Assembly (NCBI GenBank): GCA_024235595.1
Contig: JACKMC010000004.1
Coordinates: 283,468-347,467, forward strand
Direction: 5' to 3'
From: Zoogloeaceae bacterium
GTDB taxonomy: Bacteria; Pseudomonadota; Gammaproteobacteria; Burkholderiales; Rhodocyclaceae
Length of the DNA stretch: 64,000 nucleotides
Position 1 is the stretch's first letter. Every line of letters begins with the position of its first letter. Both the position numbers and the translations under genes were made by a program. The notes beneath the pieces were generated by a model that saw nothing but the letters and a program-made list of their open reading frames with translations, was not told where the DNA came from and ran no database searches. Positions 49,443 through 58,029 of this stretch are shown here, in pieces.

Positions 49443-51035
49443 ATGAGTTTCGGCCGACTCCCCGGGCTCGGCAGTGCGATGAGCCTGCCGTTCATAGGTG
49501 CCGATCGCGCCGCCTCCGAGCGAGACGACGAACTGCTGGCATGGGTCGACAAGCTGCCGATCGATTCGCCGATCATTGCCTGCCGCATGCTCGAGGATCG
49601 CCTCAAGGCCGTGCTTGTCGGCAATGCCAGCCTGCGCCATCGGCTCCGCCACCTCGAAATCCTCGAGCATGGATTGCCGGCGCTGCTGCAGCGGCTCGAG
49701 TCCACCCTCGCCAATACCACCCAACCGCTGGCCACGCCGCAGCGCAGCCTTGCGGCCAGCGTCCTCAAGCTGTTGAAGCGCTTCGCCGCGGGCTACCTGT
49801 CGCTTGCCAGCGAAATGTCGAACCGCTGGATGTCCGCGGGTTTCGCCCGCCCGCGCGAGACGGCGCTGCGGCGGGCCGCGCGCGCGGTGACGATCCGCAT
49901 CGAGCTGGCCCACCGTGCCTATGCGAACCCATCCGCGAACTGCTGGCGACAACTGCTCGAGATCCATCTGCTCGCGCGACGCGATGAATTCCTGGAAACC
50001 ACCGATCCCGACAGCCCGGCGGAGAGCATCGCCAGCCTGCACGCCCGCGCGCTGCTGACCACGCTCGCCGACCCGGGGCGGCTCACCAACGCCCAGATCG
50101 ATCATGTGTGCTTCTACCTGAAGCGCCACGCAACCTTGGTGAGTTTCGTGGCGCCCTCGACGCTGTCCTCGCAGCAGCGCAACCAGACTGGCCTGTTCGT
50201 CATCGAAAGCAACGGCCGGCCGGCGCGGCCGCTGTGGCACGGCACCCGACCCGGACCCCAGGCGGTCATCATGGACGCCCGCCCCCTGCTGCGCCGGCTG
50301 CAACGTCAGATCGATGCGCTCGCGCAAGGCGCGGAGCCGGGCCGGATCGGCCTGCACGCCAACGCCGCCAGCCCGGCCTACCGGTCCTTGCTGCATTCGC
50401 TCGCGCAGAAATGGCAACTGCCCCGGGCGCGTCGCCATCCGCGGGCACGCTTCCTGCCTCGTGCCGACCTGGTCGCCGGCTTCGAGCAGATTCGGCGCTT
50501 TCTCGGCGACGCGGCCTTCGCGCGTCGTGCCGGCGAGAGCGACAACCGTACCGACGCGGGCGAGAGCCCCGGCGAATGGGCCATCACCGACGAGAGCCCG
50601 GGCGGTTTCGGGCTGCGATACCTCGGCCGCAGCGCGAGCGCGCTCAGGGTGGCCGACGTCTGTGCGCTGCGTCCTCGCGAGCGTTCCCTGGTGCATCTTT
50701 GCGTGGTGCGCCGGGCGGTCAACCTCGGCGAGCGCGAATTCGACATCGGCGTCGAGGTGCTCGCCGCGCAAGGCGTGAGCACCACGCTCAATCTGCCTGC
50801 CGAAACCATCGGCGAACCCCGCACCAGCGTCGATGTCATCCTGCTGCCACGCGTGCCTGCGCTTGCGCGCCAGGCCGCGATTCTCGCCCCCGTGGGCGCG
50901 GTGCGGGCGAATTCCGAGCTCCTGGTTCACTGGCATGGCCGCAAATGGCGCTTCGTCACCGCCGACGCGGTGGAGCATTTCGACTCCTGCGAGCTCGTTC
51001 CCCTGCGCCTGCTGCAGGACAAGGCACCCGGCTGA
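49443..51035 (+). CDS. conserved hypothetical protein with PilZ-like C-terminal part
   Basis: 530 residues from ATG 49443; the frame extends back to 49236 without protein character. Mostly helical Leu/Arg/Ala-rich N-terminal 330 residues (RHRLRHLEILEHGLPALLQ), then a C-terminal region with a beta-rich segment WAITDESPGGFGLRYLGR and HLCVVRRAVNLG that resembles PilZ-type folds, although the RxxxR and D/NxSxxG c-di-GMP motifs are not clearly complete (DESPGG partly fits). Function unknown, possibly a c-di-GMP-linked protein. Stands alone. Confidence 0.6.
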   Translation: MSFGRLPGLGSAMSLPFIGADRAASERDDELLAWVDKLPIDSPIIACRMLEDRLKAVLVGNASLRHRLRHLEILEHGLPALLQRLESTLANTTQPLATPQRSLAASVLKLLKRFAAGYLSLASEMSNRWMSAGFARPRETALRRAARAVTIRIELAHRAYANPSANCWRQLLEIHLLARRDEFLETTDPDSPAESIASLHARALLTTLADPGRLTNAQIDHVCFYLKRHATLVSFVAPSTLSSQQRNQTGLFVIESNGRPARPLWHGTRPGPQAVIMDARPLLRRLQRQIDALAQGAEPGRIGLHANAASPAYRSLLHSLAQKWQLPRARRHPRARFLPRADLVAGFEQIRRFLGDAAFARRAGESDNRTDAGESPGEWAITDESPGGFGLRYLGRSASALRVADVCALRPRERSLVHLCVVRRAVNLGEREFDIGVEVLAAQGVSTTLNLPAETIGEPRTSVDVILLPRVPALARQAAILAPVGAVRANSELLVHWHGRKWRFVTADAVEHFDSCELVPLRLLQDKAPG

Positions 51036-51198
51036 GCAGGCGCAGCGTGGCCGGCCCGCATGCCGCACGGCAGCCCGCAGCGCCGACACCCGGACGCCGC
51101 CGTGGTGCGGCGAGAAATGCAGAGCGGATTGCTGGCGTTGCGATGATCACGGGGCGATAATCCCCCTCTGGGGACTCAACCCCAAGGCCCACGGATCA

Positions 51199-52491
51199 AT
51201 GCCCCGCCCCGCTACCCTGCGACCCAACCCCGAAGTTCCGGTCTTCGCCCCTGTCGTCCTGCTGCTGTGCGTGCTGGCGGTTTCGACGCCCGGCGCGCTG
51301 CGACTCGCGACCGGCGTGCCGGTGTGGCTCGAGGCGACACGCGCGCTCGGTCTCGCGAGCCTTGTGCTGTGGGCCCTGAGCCTGGTCCTGATGCTGCGTC
51401 TGCGTTCGCTCGAGGAGGCACTGGGCGGGCTCGACCGGCTCTACTATCTGCACCACCTGTGCGGCGGCCTCGCCTACCTCGCGCTGCTCGCCCATCCGCT
51501 GCCGCTGTTCCTCGCCAGCGCCCCCGGCCACTGGCTGCCGTCTTCCGGCTGGGCCGTGGCGGCGGGCTGGGTGGCAATGCTGGCGATGATGGCGATGATG
51601 CTCGCCACCTTCCTGATGTCGCTCGGCTACGCCCGCTGGAAGCAGGTGCACGCGGTGTCGGCGCCGGCCTTCGTGCTCGCGGGGGTCCATGCGCTCGCCC
51701 TCGCCCCGGCTGCGCTGTCCCTCGACAGCGTGCTGGCCGGCCTTGCACTGCTCGTCGGCTGCGCCTGCCTGGCGATTCGCTACATGATGGAGGCCGGCCG
51801 ACTCAGGTCGCTCCCCTACCGGGTCGAACGTGTCGCCCACCCGGCAGCGGACATCACCGAGGTGGTGCTCTCGCCGGACCGGCTCATGGTCCGCCCGCGG
51901 CCGGGCCAGTTCGTCTTCGTCGCCTTCTTCGACGGTCGCAATTTTCACGGCTGTGGCGAATTCCATCCCTTCACCGTCGTCAGCAGCGAGCCCGGCAGTG
52001 GGCGCTTCACTTTGCTGGTCAAGGCGCTGGGCGACTGCACCGCTCACCTGCGCGACCTCGAAGCGGGCACCCGCGCGCGCGTCGAAGGCCCCTACGGCAG
52101 CTTCCTCGCCACCATCGACCCGGCCCGCCCCCAGCTCTGGATCGCCGGCGGGATCGGCATCACCCCGTTCGTCTCTGCCGCCGCAGCGCGACCGCCCGCC
52201 GCCGAGAGCGTCGATCTGTTCTACCTCGTTTCCAGCCCGCAGGAAGCGGTCGGGCTGGAGAGGCTGCAAGAGCTTGCCGGCAGCGGCCGTCACCTGAAAC
52301 TGCACTGCTTCACCGGCGAGGACGACTTCGCCCACATCTGGCAGAAGATCCGCGAACAGCTACCCGACCTCAGGGCCCGCCAGGTCTTCATGTGCGGGCC
52401 GCCGGCACTGGTGGACGGGCTGCGCCTGGCCCTCACCGAGGCAGGCGTTGCGCAATCCGAGATCCACAGCGAGCGTTTCGACTTCCGATGA
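51199..52491 (+). CDS. ferric-reductase-like flavocytochrome (transmembrane heme b plus FAD/NAD(P)H domain)
   Basis: 430 residues from ATG 51199. N-terminal half: six membrane helices with His pairs in LYYLHHLCGGLAYLALLAHP and KQVHAVSAPAFVLAGVHAL as heme ligands. C-terminal half: FAD motif FHPFTVVSSEPG, NAD(P)H motif GGIGITPFVSAA and MCGPPALVDGL. Same architecture as FRE/NOX and MsrQ-like reductases. The stop overlaps the next gene (cytochrome b5-like) by 4 nt, so a two-protein electron pathway from NAD(P)H across the membrane to an exported b5-type protein is likely. Confidence 0.88.
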   Translation: MPRPATLRPNPEVPVFAPVVLLLCVLAVSTPGALRLATGVPVWLEATRALGLASLVLWALSLVLMLRLRSLEEALGGLDRLYYLHHLCGGLAYLALLAHPLPLFLASAPGHWLPSSGWAVAAGWVAMLAMMAMMLATFLMSLGYARWKQVHAVSAPAFVLAGVHALALAPAALSLDSVLAGLALLVGCACLAIRYMMEAGRLRSLPYRVERVAHPAADITEVVLSPDRLMVRPRPGQFVFVAFFDGRNFHGCGEFHPFTVVSSEPGSGRFTLLVKALGDCTAHLRDLEAGTRARVEGPYGSFLATIDPARPQLWIAGGIGITPFVSAAAARPPAAESVDLFYLVSSPQEAVGLERLQELAGSGRHLKLHCFTGEDDFAHIWQKIREQLPDLRARQVFMCGPPALVDGLRLALTEAGVAQSEIHSERFDFR

Positions 52492-52865
52492 AAAAACTCG
52501 TCACCCTGGCCACCATCGCCTTCTGGGCAATCTTCGCGCTCGCCCTCGCGCGCGCGCCCGAACCTGCGGCCACCACAAGTCCCGCGCCAGGCACTGCGCC
52601 CAGCGACGCTGTGCGGCCGAAATCGCTTACGGCAGCCGAAGTCGCGCGCCATGATCGCGCCGAGGATTGCTGGATGATCATCGACGCGCAGGTCTACGAC
52701 TTCACCGCCTATCTTCCGCTTCACCCCGCCGACCCGGCGGCCATGCTGAAATACTGCGGCAAGGACGGCAGCGAGGGCTTCCTCACCAAGGACCGCGGAC
52801 GCGCCCACTCGTCGCACGCCCGCAGCATGATGGCAAACTACCTGCTTGGCCCGCTGCAACCCTGA
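52488..52865 (+). CDS. exported cytochrome b5-like heme protein
   Basis: 125 residues. N-terminal signal/anchor helix MKKLVTLATIAFWAIFALALA, a Pro/Ala linker, then a cytochrome b5 fold: SLTAAEVARHDRAEDCWMII, VYDFTAYLPLHPADPAAML with the first heme His (usually HPGG), and HSSHARSMMANYLLG with the second. Translationally coupled to the flavocytochrome gene; probably its periplasmic acceptor. Small b5-type proteins fused in an operon with FRE-like reductases are known in some proteobacteria, but the terminal acceptor is not. Confidence 0.82.
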   Translation: MKKLVTLATIAFWAIFALALARAPEPAATTSPAPGTAPSDAVRPKSLTAAEVARHDRAEDCWMIIDAQVYDFTAYLPLHPADPAAMLKYCGKDGSEGFLTKDRGRAHSSHARSMMANYLLGPLQP

Positions 52866-52868
52866 CCG

Positions 52869-53834
52869 ATGCACGCTCACCACGACCACGACGGCCACGG
52901 CCACGACCACGACGGGCACAGCCACGCACCGCCCGACGACCGTCGCATCCTCTTCCTCGCGCTCGCGCTGACCCTCGGCTTCGCCGCGGTCGAAGCCATC
53001 GCAGGGCTGCTTTCGGGTTCGCTCGCGCTGCTCGGCGACGCCGGCCACATGGTCACCGACAGCATGGCGCTGGGGCTGGCGGCGCTTGCCGCGGTGGTGG
53101 CTGCACGTCCCCCGACGCAGCAACTGAGCTACGGCTTCAATCGCGCCGAGGCGGTGGCCGGCCTCACCAACGGGCTGTTCATGCTGGCGCTGATCGGCTG
53201 GCTGCTGTGGCAATCCGTCCAGCGTCTGCTGGCGCCGGTGGCGGTCCACGGCGATACGGTGACGATGGTGGCCCTCATCGGCCTGGCGATAAACCTCATC
53301 GTGGCCTGGCTGCTGTCGCGCGGGGAGCAGAACCTCAACACCCGTGGCGCGCTGCTGCATGTGATGGGCGACCTGCTCGGCTCGGTCGCCGCCCTCGCCT
53401 CCGGGCTGGTGATCACCTACACCGGCTGGACCCCGATCGACCCGCTGCTCACCATGCTGATCGCCGGGCTCATCCTCGGCTCGACCCTCAACCTGCTGCG
53501 CTCGGCCCTTCGCACCCTGATGGAGGGCGTGCCGCCCGGCATCTCGCTACCCGTGGTCGGCCGGCGCCTGGCGCAGGAGCCCAAGGTGCTGGCGATTCAC
53601 GACCTGCACATCTGGAGCCTCGACAGCAAGCGGGTGGCGCTGTCCGCCCATGTGGTACTGCGCAGTCTCGACGACTGGCCGGCGCTGCTCGCAAGCCTGC
53701 GCGAGATCCTCGAGCACGAGTTCGCGATCGGCCACACCACCCTGCAGCCGGAGCTCGTGGCCGACGTCCCGGTTTCGCTCACGCTACGCAAACCGCATTC
53801 CAGGGTTCAAGTTGTTCCGCCATCTGCCGATTAA
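52869..53834 (+). CDS. cation diffusion facilitator (Zn/Co/Cd exporter, CzcD/ZitB type)
   Basis: 321 residues with a His/Asp-rich N-terminus (HAHHDHDGHGHDHDGHSH), six helices, metal site motifs GDAGHMVTDSMALG and LLHVMGDLLGSVAA (two HxxxD) and a C-terminal metallochaperone-like domain. Exchanges Zn2+ or similar for H+. Only 3 bp after the b5-like gene, so the three are one operon. Confidence 0.94.
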   Translation: MHAHHDHDGHGHDHDGHSHAPPDDRRILFLALALTLGFAAVEAIAGLLSGSLALLGDAGHMVTDSMALGLAALAAVVAARPPTQQLSYGFNRAEAVAGLTNGLFMLALIGWLLWQSVQRLLAPVAVHGDTVTMVALIGLAINLIVAWLLSRGEQNLNTRGALLHVMGDLLGSVAALASGLVITYTGWTPIDPLLTMLIAGLILGSTLNLLRSALRTLMEGVPPGISLPVVGRRLAQEPKVLAIHDLHIWSLDSKRVALSAHVVLRSLDDWPALLASLREILEHEFAIGHTTLQPELVADVPVSLTLRKPHSRVQVVPPSAD

Positions 53835-53899
53835 GGGGAGGATGGCATTTTTTCGGCCGCAAACGTTCCCCATCCAACCGACACGACAAGCGCCACGAG

Positions 53900-54745
53900 A
53901 TGCATTCAGCCCAGGAAATGATCTTCTGTCTCGACAGGCTTCTGAGCCTGCCCGAGGTCTTTCATCGCATCGAGCGCGAGCTCGACTCGCCCGAATCGTC
54001 GCTGGAGGAGGTCGCCCGCCTGATCAGCAACGATCCGGCCCTGTCGATCCGCCTGCTGCATGTGGCAAACAGCGCCATATTCGGCTTTCCGAGCCGCATC
54101 ACCACGGTGACGCGCGCGGTACAGTTGCTCGGGCTGCGCCAGGTCAGGGATCTGTCGCTGGCGATCCTGGTGACCAGCACTTTCGGCGATCCCGGCGTCA
54201 AGGGACTCGATGCGGGGGCCTACTGGCGCGCCAGTGTGCTGCGCGCGGTGAGCGCCACCGAGCTCGCGCGCAAGGGCGGCATGTCCGAGCCCGAGCGGCT
54301 GTTCCTGCTCGGCCTGCTTGCCGACCTTGGCCACATGGTCATGTACCTCACCATTCCGGACGAAGCGCTCGGCGCCGCGCAACTGGCAAGCGCGAGCCAT
54401 CGCCCGCTGCACCTCGTCGAGCGCGAGACGATCGGCTGCGACCACGGCGAGGTCGGTGCGGCGCTGCTCTCGCAGTGGCGGCTGCCCGACAGTTTCGCGC
54501 GGGCGGTGGCAAGCCAGTTCGAGCCCAAGCTCGCCGGAAGTGGCGCGCGCGAAGCGTCTATCGTCTATCTCGCCAACCAGATCGCCCAGGCCGATCGCGA
54601 AGGGCGCACCAGCGCCCAGGTGATCGAGGAATGCGACCCGACGGTGTGGGGTTTCACGAATGTCGAGCCCGACGAGTTCCAGGTCATTCGCGCCACGGCA
54701 GAACTCGGCCTGGCGGCAACCCTGGCGGTTTTCTTTCCACGCTGA
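53900..54745 (+). CDS. HDOD domain protein
   Basis: 281 residues from ATG 53900; the longer upstream frame is antisense-like noise in the CDF gene. HDOD signature: LPEVFHRIERELDSPESSLE, EVARLISNDPALSIRLLHVA, RAVQLLGLRQVRDLSLAI, LLADLGHMVMYLTIP. HDOD proteins are HD-fold relatives lacking the full metal site and serve in signalling, often with c-di-GMP. First of two tandem HDOD genes. Confidence 0.9.
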   Translation: MHSAQEMIFCLDRLLSLPEVFHRIERELDSPESSLEEVARLISNDPALSIRLLHVANSAIFGFPSRITTVTRAVQLLGLRQVRDLSLAILVTSTFGDPGVKGLDAGAYWRASVLRAVSATELARKGGMSEPERLFLLGLLADLGHMVMYLTIPDEALGAAQLASASHRPLHLVERETIGCDHGEVGAALLSQWRLPDSFARAVASQFEPKLAGSGAREASIVYLANQIAQADREGRTSAQVIEECDPTVWGFTNVEPDEFQVIRATAELGLAATLAVFFPR

Positions 54746-54760
54746 AGGGACCGCTCGACG

Positions 54761-55633
54761 ATGAGCACGACCACTCCGCTGCCACGAGGCAGGGCCCCGG
54801 TGAGCGCACTGAGCTTCGTCTATCGCTGCGCCGACCGCATGCACCTGCCGCAAAGCTACACCTTCGTGCGCGACGGCCTGATCCAGGGAAACGTCTCCAG
54901 CGCCGCCATCGTGCGCGCCATCGCGGCGGCGCCTGAACAGCAGCAGGCATTTCTCGGCCTGACGAAGTGGCTGTTCCCCCACCAGGAGGGGACCGACCGG
55001 ATCGACCATGCGGTCAGGCAGTTCGGCCTGCAATCCACCCACGACCTTCTGCTCGCCGCCAGCCTCCAGGAGATCCTTGCCGGGCTCGGCGAAGGCGCGC
55101 TGCGTGCCTTTCGCGCGCGCAGCCTCAACTGTGCGCTGGCGGCGCACTTCGCGCTGCGCCAGCAGCAACATGCCGACAGCACGCGGCCACTCCTGGAGGG
55201 GCTGCTTGCGCCGCTCGGCGTTTTGCTGCTGGCCCATCTCGAGCCCGCGCTGATGGCGCGGGTGCTCGATCGCGAACAAGGCAAGGGCCCGATCGCCGAG
55301 CGGATCAAGGCGACCTTCGGGGTCCGGCATCAGGCGGTGGCTGCGGAACTGCTCCGCTGCTGGGGCCTGCCCGGCAGCCTGGTGCTGGTGCTCAGCACCA
55401 TGCAGCAACCCGAGCTTTCCGCCCCCTTTCAGGTCGAGGCCGCCAACCTGGGCTTGGCCTGGGAGCTCGCCGAGGCAATGTCGGAGGGGCGTCCACCGGA
55501 GACGGCCGCCGAGTACATCCCGCAACGCTCGTGGTCCATCCTCGACCTGCGCGCCTACGACCTCGCCGCCATCGCCAAGCTGGTCGATACCCACCGCGCA
55601 GGTTTCGCCGAGGTCCTCGGCTGGCCGAGCTGA
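54761..55633 (+). CDS. second, diverged HDOD-like signalling protein
   Basis: 290 residues, 15 bp after the first HDOD gene. Only loosely similar: SSAAIVRAIAAAPEQQQAFL, QFGLQSTHDLLLAASLQE, and LLRCWGLPGSLVLVLSTM parallel HDOD helices, but the typical RLLHVANS core is not kept. The C-terminal YDLAAIAKLVDTHRAGFAEVLGWPS ends like the partner. Likely a duplication that has diverged; function unknown. Confidence 0.65.
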   Translation: MSTTTPLPRGRAPVSALSFVYRCADRMHLPQSYTFVRDGLIQGNVSSAAIVRAIAAAPEQQQAFLGLTKWLFPHQEGTDRIDHAVRQFGLQSTHDLLLAASLQEILAGLGEGALRAFRARSLNCALAAHFALRQQQHADSTRPLLEGLLAPLGVLLLAHLEPALMARVLDREQGKGPIAERIKATFGVRHQAVAAELLRCWGLPGSLVLVLSTMQQPELSAPFQVEAANLGLAWELAEAMSEGRPPETAAEYIPQRSWSILDLRAYDLAAIAKLVDTHRAGFAEVLGWPS

Positions 55634-55637
55634 GCGC

Positions 55638-56078
55638 TCAATCGGGCGGCGCCGGCCCGCGTCCCCGCGCCGCGGCCGGGCCGACACCGCGCCGCGATGG
55701 AATCCGCGCCAGCCAGGTGGCGAGGACCACGCCGAGCAGCAGCAGCGAGGCCTGCAGCCAGGGACGATCCCGCAGCACATAGATGGACCACGAGAACGAC
55801 ACCGCCATCAGCGTCAGCCCCGCGAGCTTGGCACGCGGCGGAATCGTGCGGCTCTCGTGCCACTCCCGGATCAAGGGGCCGAACAGCCGGTGGCCGAGCA
55901 GCTTCGCATGCAGCTTCACCGAGGCCCTCGAATAGCAGAATGCGGCCACCAGCACGAAGGGTGTGGTCGGCAGCACCGGCAGGAAGACCCCTGCGATGCC
56001 CAGCGCGAGCGCGACGCTGCCGCCGATCCAGTAGGCGATGCGCATCGCTCGCGATTCATGCAGGCGTGGCTCGATCAT
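55638..56078 (-). CDS. YbaN-family DUF454 inner-membrane protein
   Basis: 146 residues from ATG 56078, overlapping the hoxW stop (ATGA). MRIAYWIGGSVALALGIAGV and FLPVLPTTPFVLVAAFCYSRAS are the DUF454 signature; about three to four helices. Role unknown. Being coupled to hoxW it is the last gene of the hydrogenase operon, although it has no known function in hydrogenase biology. Confidence 0.85.
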   Translation of the reverse strand: MIEPRLHESRAMRIAYWIGGSVALALGIAGVFLPVLPTTPFVLVAAFCYSRASVKLHAKLLGHRLFGPLIREWHESRTIPPRAKLAGLTLMAVSFSWSIYVLRDRPWLQASLLLLGVVLATWLARIPSRRGVGPAAARGRGPAPPD

Positions 56079-56560
56079 GTCGTGCACGCCTGCCAGTGCG
56101 CCACGGCGGGGCGCGCGAGCAGCGCGCGGGCGATCTGCCAGCCCGCCTCGAGGCTCTCGCGCGCCTCGGCGCTCAAACCCGCGCCGAGCTCGAAGGCCAC
56201 ACCGCCGAGGCTGAGCAGGAAGGCGGGCGGCGGCGCCGCACCGCACACCCGCGCGTACACCGCCAGCACCTCGTCCGGCGCAAGCGCGTGACTGCAGGCG
56301 GCGGGCCGCGCGGCAGGCCGCAGCCGCGAGAGCCGGGCCGGCGCAGCCTGGGCGACATGGGCATCGACGAACAGCGCCATGTCCGCCCCATCGAGGTCCA
56401 GCGCATGTTCGACCTGGAGCTGGAAATCGAATACGCAGCGCACCGTCGCCATCGCCAGCCCTTCGATGCGCGCCAGCAGCAAGGGCCCGAGCGCGTCATC
56501 GCCGCGCGCATCGTTGCCTGCGGCGAAAACCACCACCCGGGTCAATCCCTGCTCAGTCAC
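56075..56560 (-). CDS. hoxW: hydrogenase maturation protease HoxW
   Basis: 161 residues from a GTG at 56560 that overlaps the hoxH stop; a longer frame to 56632 lies inside hoxH. FAAGNDARGDDALGPLLLAR with the Ni-sensing acid and LFVDAHVA with the conserved Asp match the HybD/HyaD/HoxW protease family. It removes the C-terminal peptide of HoxH (after the last conserved His) once NiFe is inserted. Confidence 0.9.
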   Translation of the reverse strand: MTEQGLTRVVVFAAGNDARGDDALGPLLLARIEGLAMATVRCVFDFQLQVEHALDLDGADMALFVDAHVAQAAPARLSRLRPAARPAACSHALAPDEVLAVYARVCGAAPPPAFLLSLGGVAFELGAGLSAEARESLEAGWQIARALLARPAVAHWQACTT

Positions 56561-58016
56561 GCCGGATGCGGTCGAGCACCTCGCCGCGCGAATCCGCCAG
56601 TTCGACGAGCAGCGGCATCTTGCCGAGCGCATGGGTGGCGCAGGACAGGCAGGGATCGAAGGCGCGGATCGCCACCTCGATGTGATTGAGCAGCCCCTCG
56701 GTGAGCTCGCGGCCGTCGAGGCAGGTACGCGCCACCTCGCGCACCGCCTGGTTCATCGCCTGGTTGTTGTGGGTGGTGGAGACGATGAGATTGCACATCG
56801 ACACCAGGTCGTCGTCGCCCACCCCGTAGTGATGGATCAGCGTGCCGCGTGGCGCCTCGATGATGCCGACGCCTTCGGCCGCGCGGACGCCCTCGGCCAT
56901 GCGCTCGCCGGCAACGAGGTCCGGGTCGGGCAACATCTCGCGGATCACCTCGGCGGCGTGCAGCATCTCGATCATGCGCGCCCAGTGATAGGCCAGCGGC
57001 GCATGCTGGATCGCCCCGCCGGAGTAGTCGGCGAAGGCCTTGCGTTCGGCCTCGGCCAGCGGCGAGGGAATGAAATCGCAGTTCTGCACCCGCGCCAGCG
57101 GCCCCACCTTGTACCAACCCGCCTGCGGCCCGAGCGCGGTGACATAGGGAAACTTCATGTAGCTCCAGGCGCGCACCTCCTCGGTGATCAGCGACAGGTA
57201 GTCCTGGTCGGCCACGTCGTCGCGCACGATCCTGCCGTCGGCATCGCGCAGGCGCAGGTGGCCGTCGTAGAGGTCCATCGCGCCGTCCTCGCGCACCAGG
57301 CTCAGCAGGCCCGACTCGAAGCGGCCGAAATGATCGTAGAGCGCCGCATCGGCCTCGTGCAGCCGGCGCACCATGTGCACCGCGCCGAGCGACCACGCCA
57401 CCATCTGCTCGACCTCGGCGGCGAGCAGCTCACGGTCGGCCACGGTGAGGTGGCGATTGATGCCGCCGGGCACCGCCGCGGTGCCATGGATGCGCTTGCC
57501 GGCGGTGGCGCGGATCACCTCCTGGCCAAACTTGCGCAGCAGCACCCCCTGGCGCGCGATATCCGGATGCGCCTGCGCCACGCCGACGATGTTGCGCTGC
57601 CCCGCCGGCGAGCCGAAACCGAACAGCAGGTCGGGCGAAGACAGGTGGAAGAAGTGCAGCGCGTGCGACTGCAGGATCTGCCCGTAGTGCATCAGCCGGC
57701 GCATCTTGTCGGCGGTGGCGGTGACCGGCACCGCGCCCACCACCCGGTCGAGCGCCTTGGCCGCCGCCAGGTGATGGCTCACCGGACAGATTCCGCACAG
57801 CCGCTGCACCATTACCGGCACTTCCCAGTAGGGGCGACCGCGAATGAAGGCCTCGAAACCCCGAAACTCGACGATGTGCAGCCGCGCCTCGTGGATGTGG
57901 CCCGCCTCGTCGAGCAGCAGCGTCACCTTGCCATGCCCTTCGACCCGCGACACCGGATCGATGGCGACCCTGCGCAGGTTCTCGCGATTGGCGGCGGTTT
58001 CGAGTTCGAAGCTCAT
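56553..58016 (-). CDS. hoxH: NAD-reducing NiFe hydrogenase large subunit HoxH
   Basis: 487 residues. NiFe ligands in the L1 motif RLCGICPVSHHLAAA and the L2 motif DPCLSCATHALG; N-terminal RVEGHGKVTLLLDE is typical. The tail after the L2 His, ALGKMPLLVELADSRG and so on (25 residues), is the peptide removed by HoxW. Group 3d soluble bidirectional hydrogenase, oxidising H2 with NAD+ through HoxFU. In the operon an MBL-fold gene separates it from hoxY. RBS TGGAG. Confidence 0.96.
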   Translation of the reverse strand: MSFELETAANRENLRRVAIDPVSRVEGHGKVTLLLDEAGHIHEARLHIVEFRGFEAFIRGRPYWEVPVMVQRLCGICPVSHHLAAAKALDRVVGAVPVTATADKMRRLMHYGQILQSHALHFFHLSSPDLLFGFGSPAGQRNIVGVAQAHPDIARQGVLLRKFGQEVIRATAGKRIHGTAAVPGGINRHLTVADRELLAAEVEQMVAWSLGAVHMVRRLHEADAALYDHFGRFESGLLSLVREDGAMDLYDGHLRLRDADGRIVRDDVADQDYLSLITEEVRAWSYMKFPYVTALGPQAGWYKVGPLARVQNCDFIPSPLAEAERKAFADYSGGAIQHAPLAYHWARMIEMLHAAEVIREMLPDPDLVAGERMAEGVRAAEGVGIIEAPRGTLIHHYGVGDDDLVSMCNLIVSTTHNNQAMNQAVREVARTCLDGRELTEGLLNHIEVAIRAFDPCLSCATHALGKMPLLVELADSRGEVLDRIRRD

Positions 58017-58029
58017 CTGCGACTCCAGG

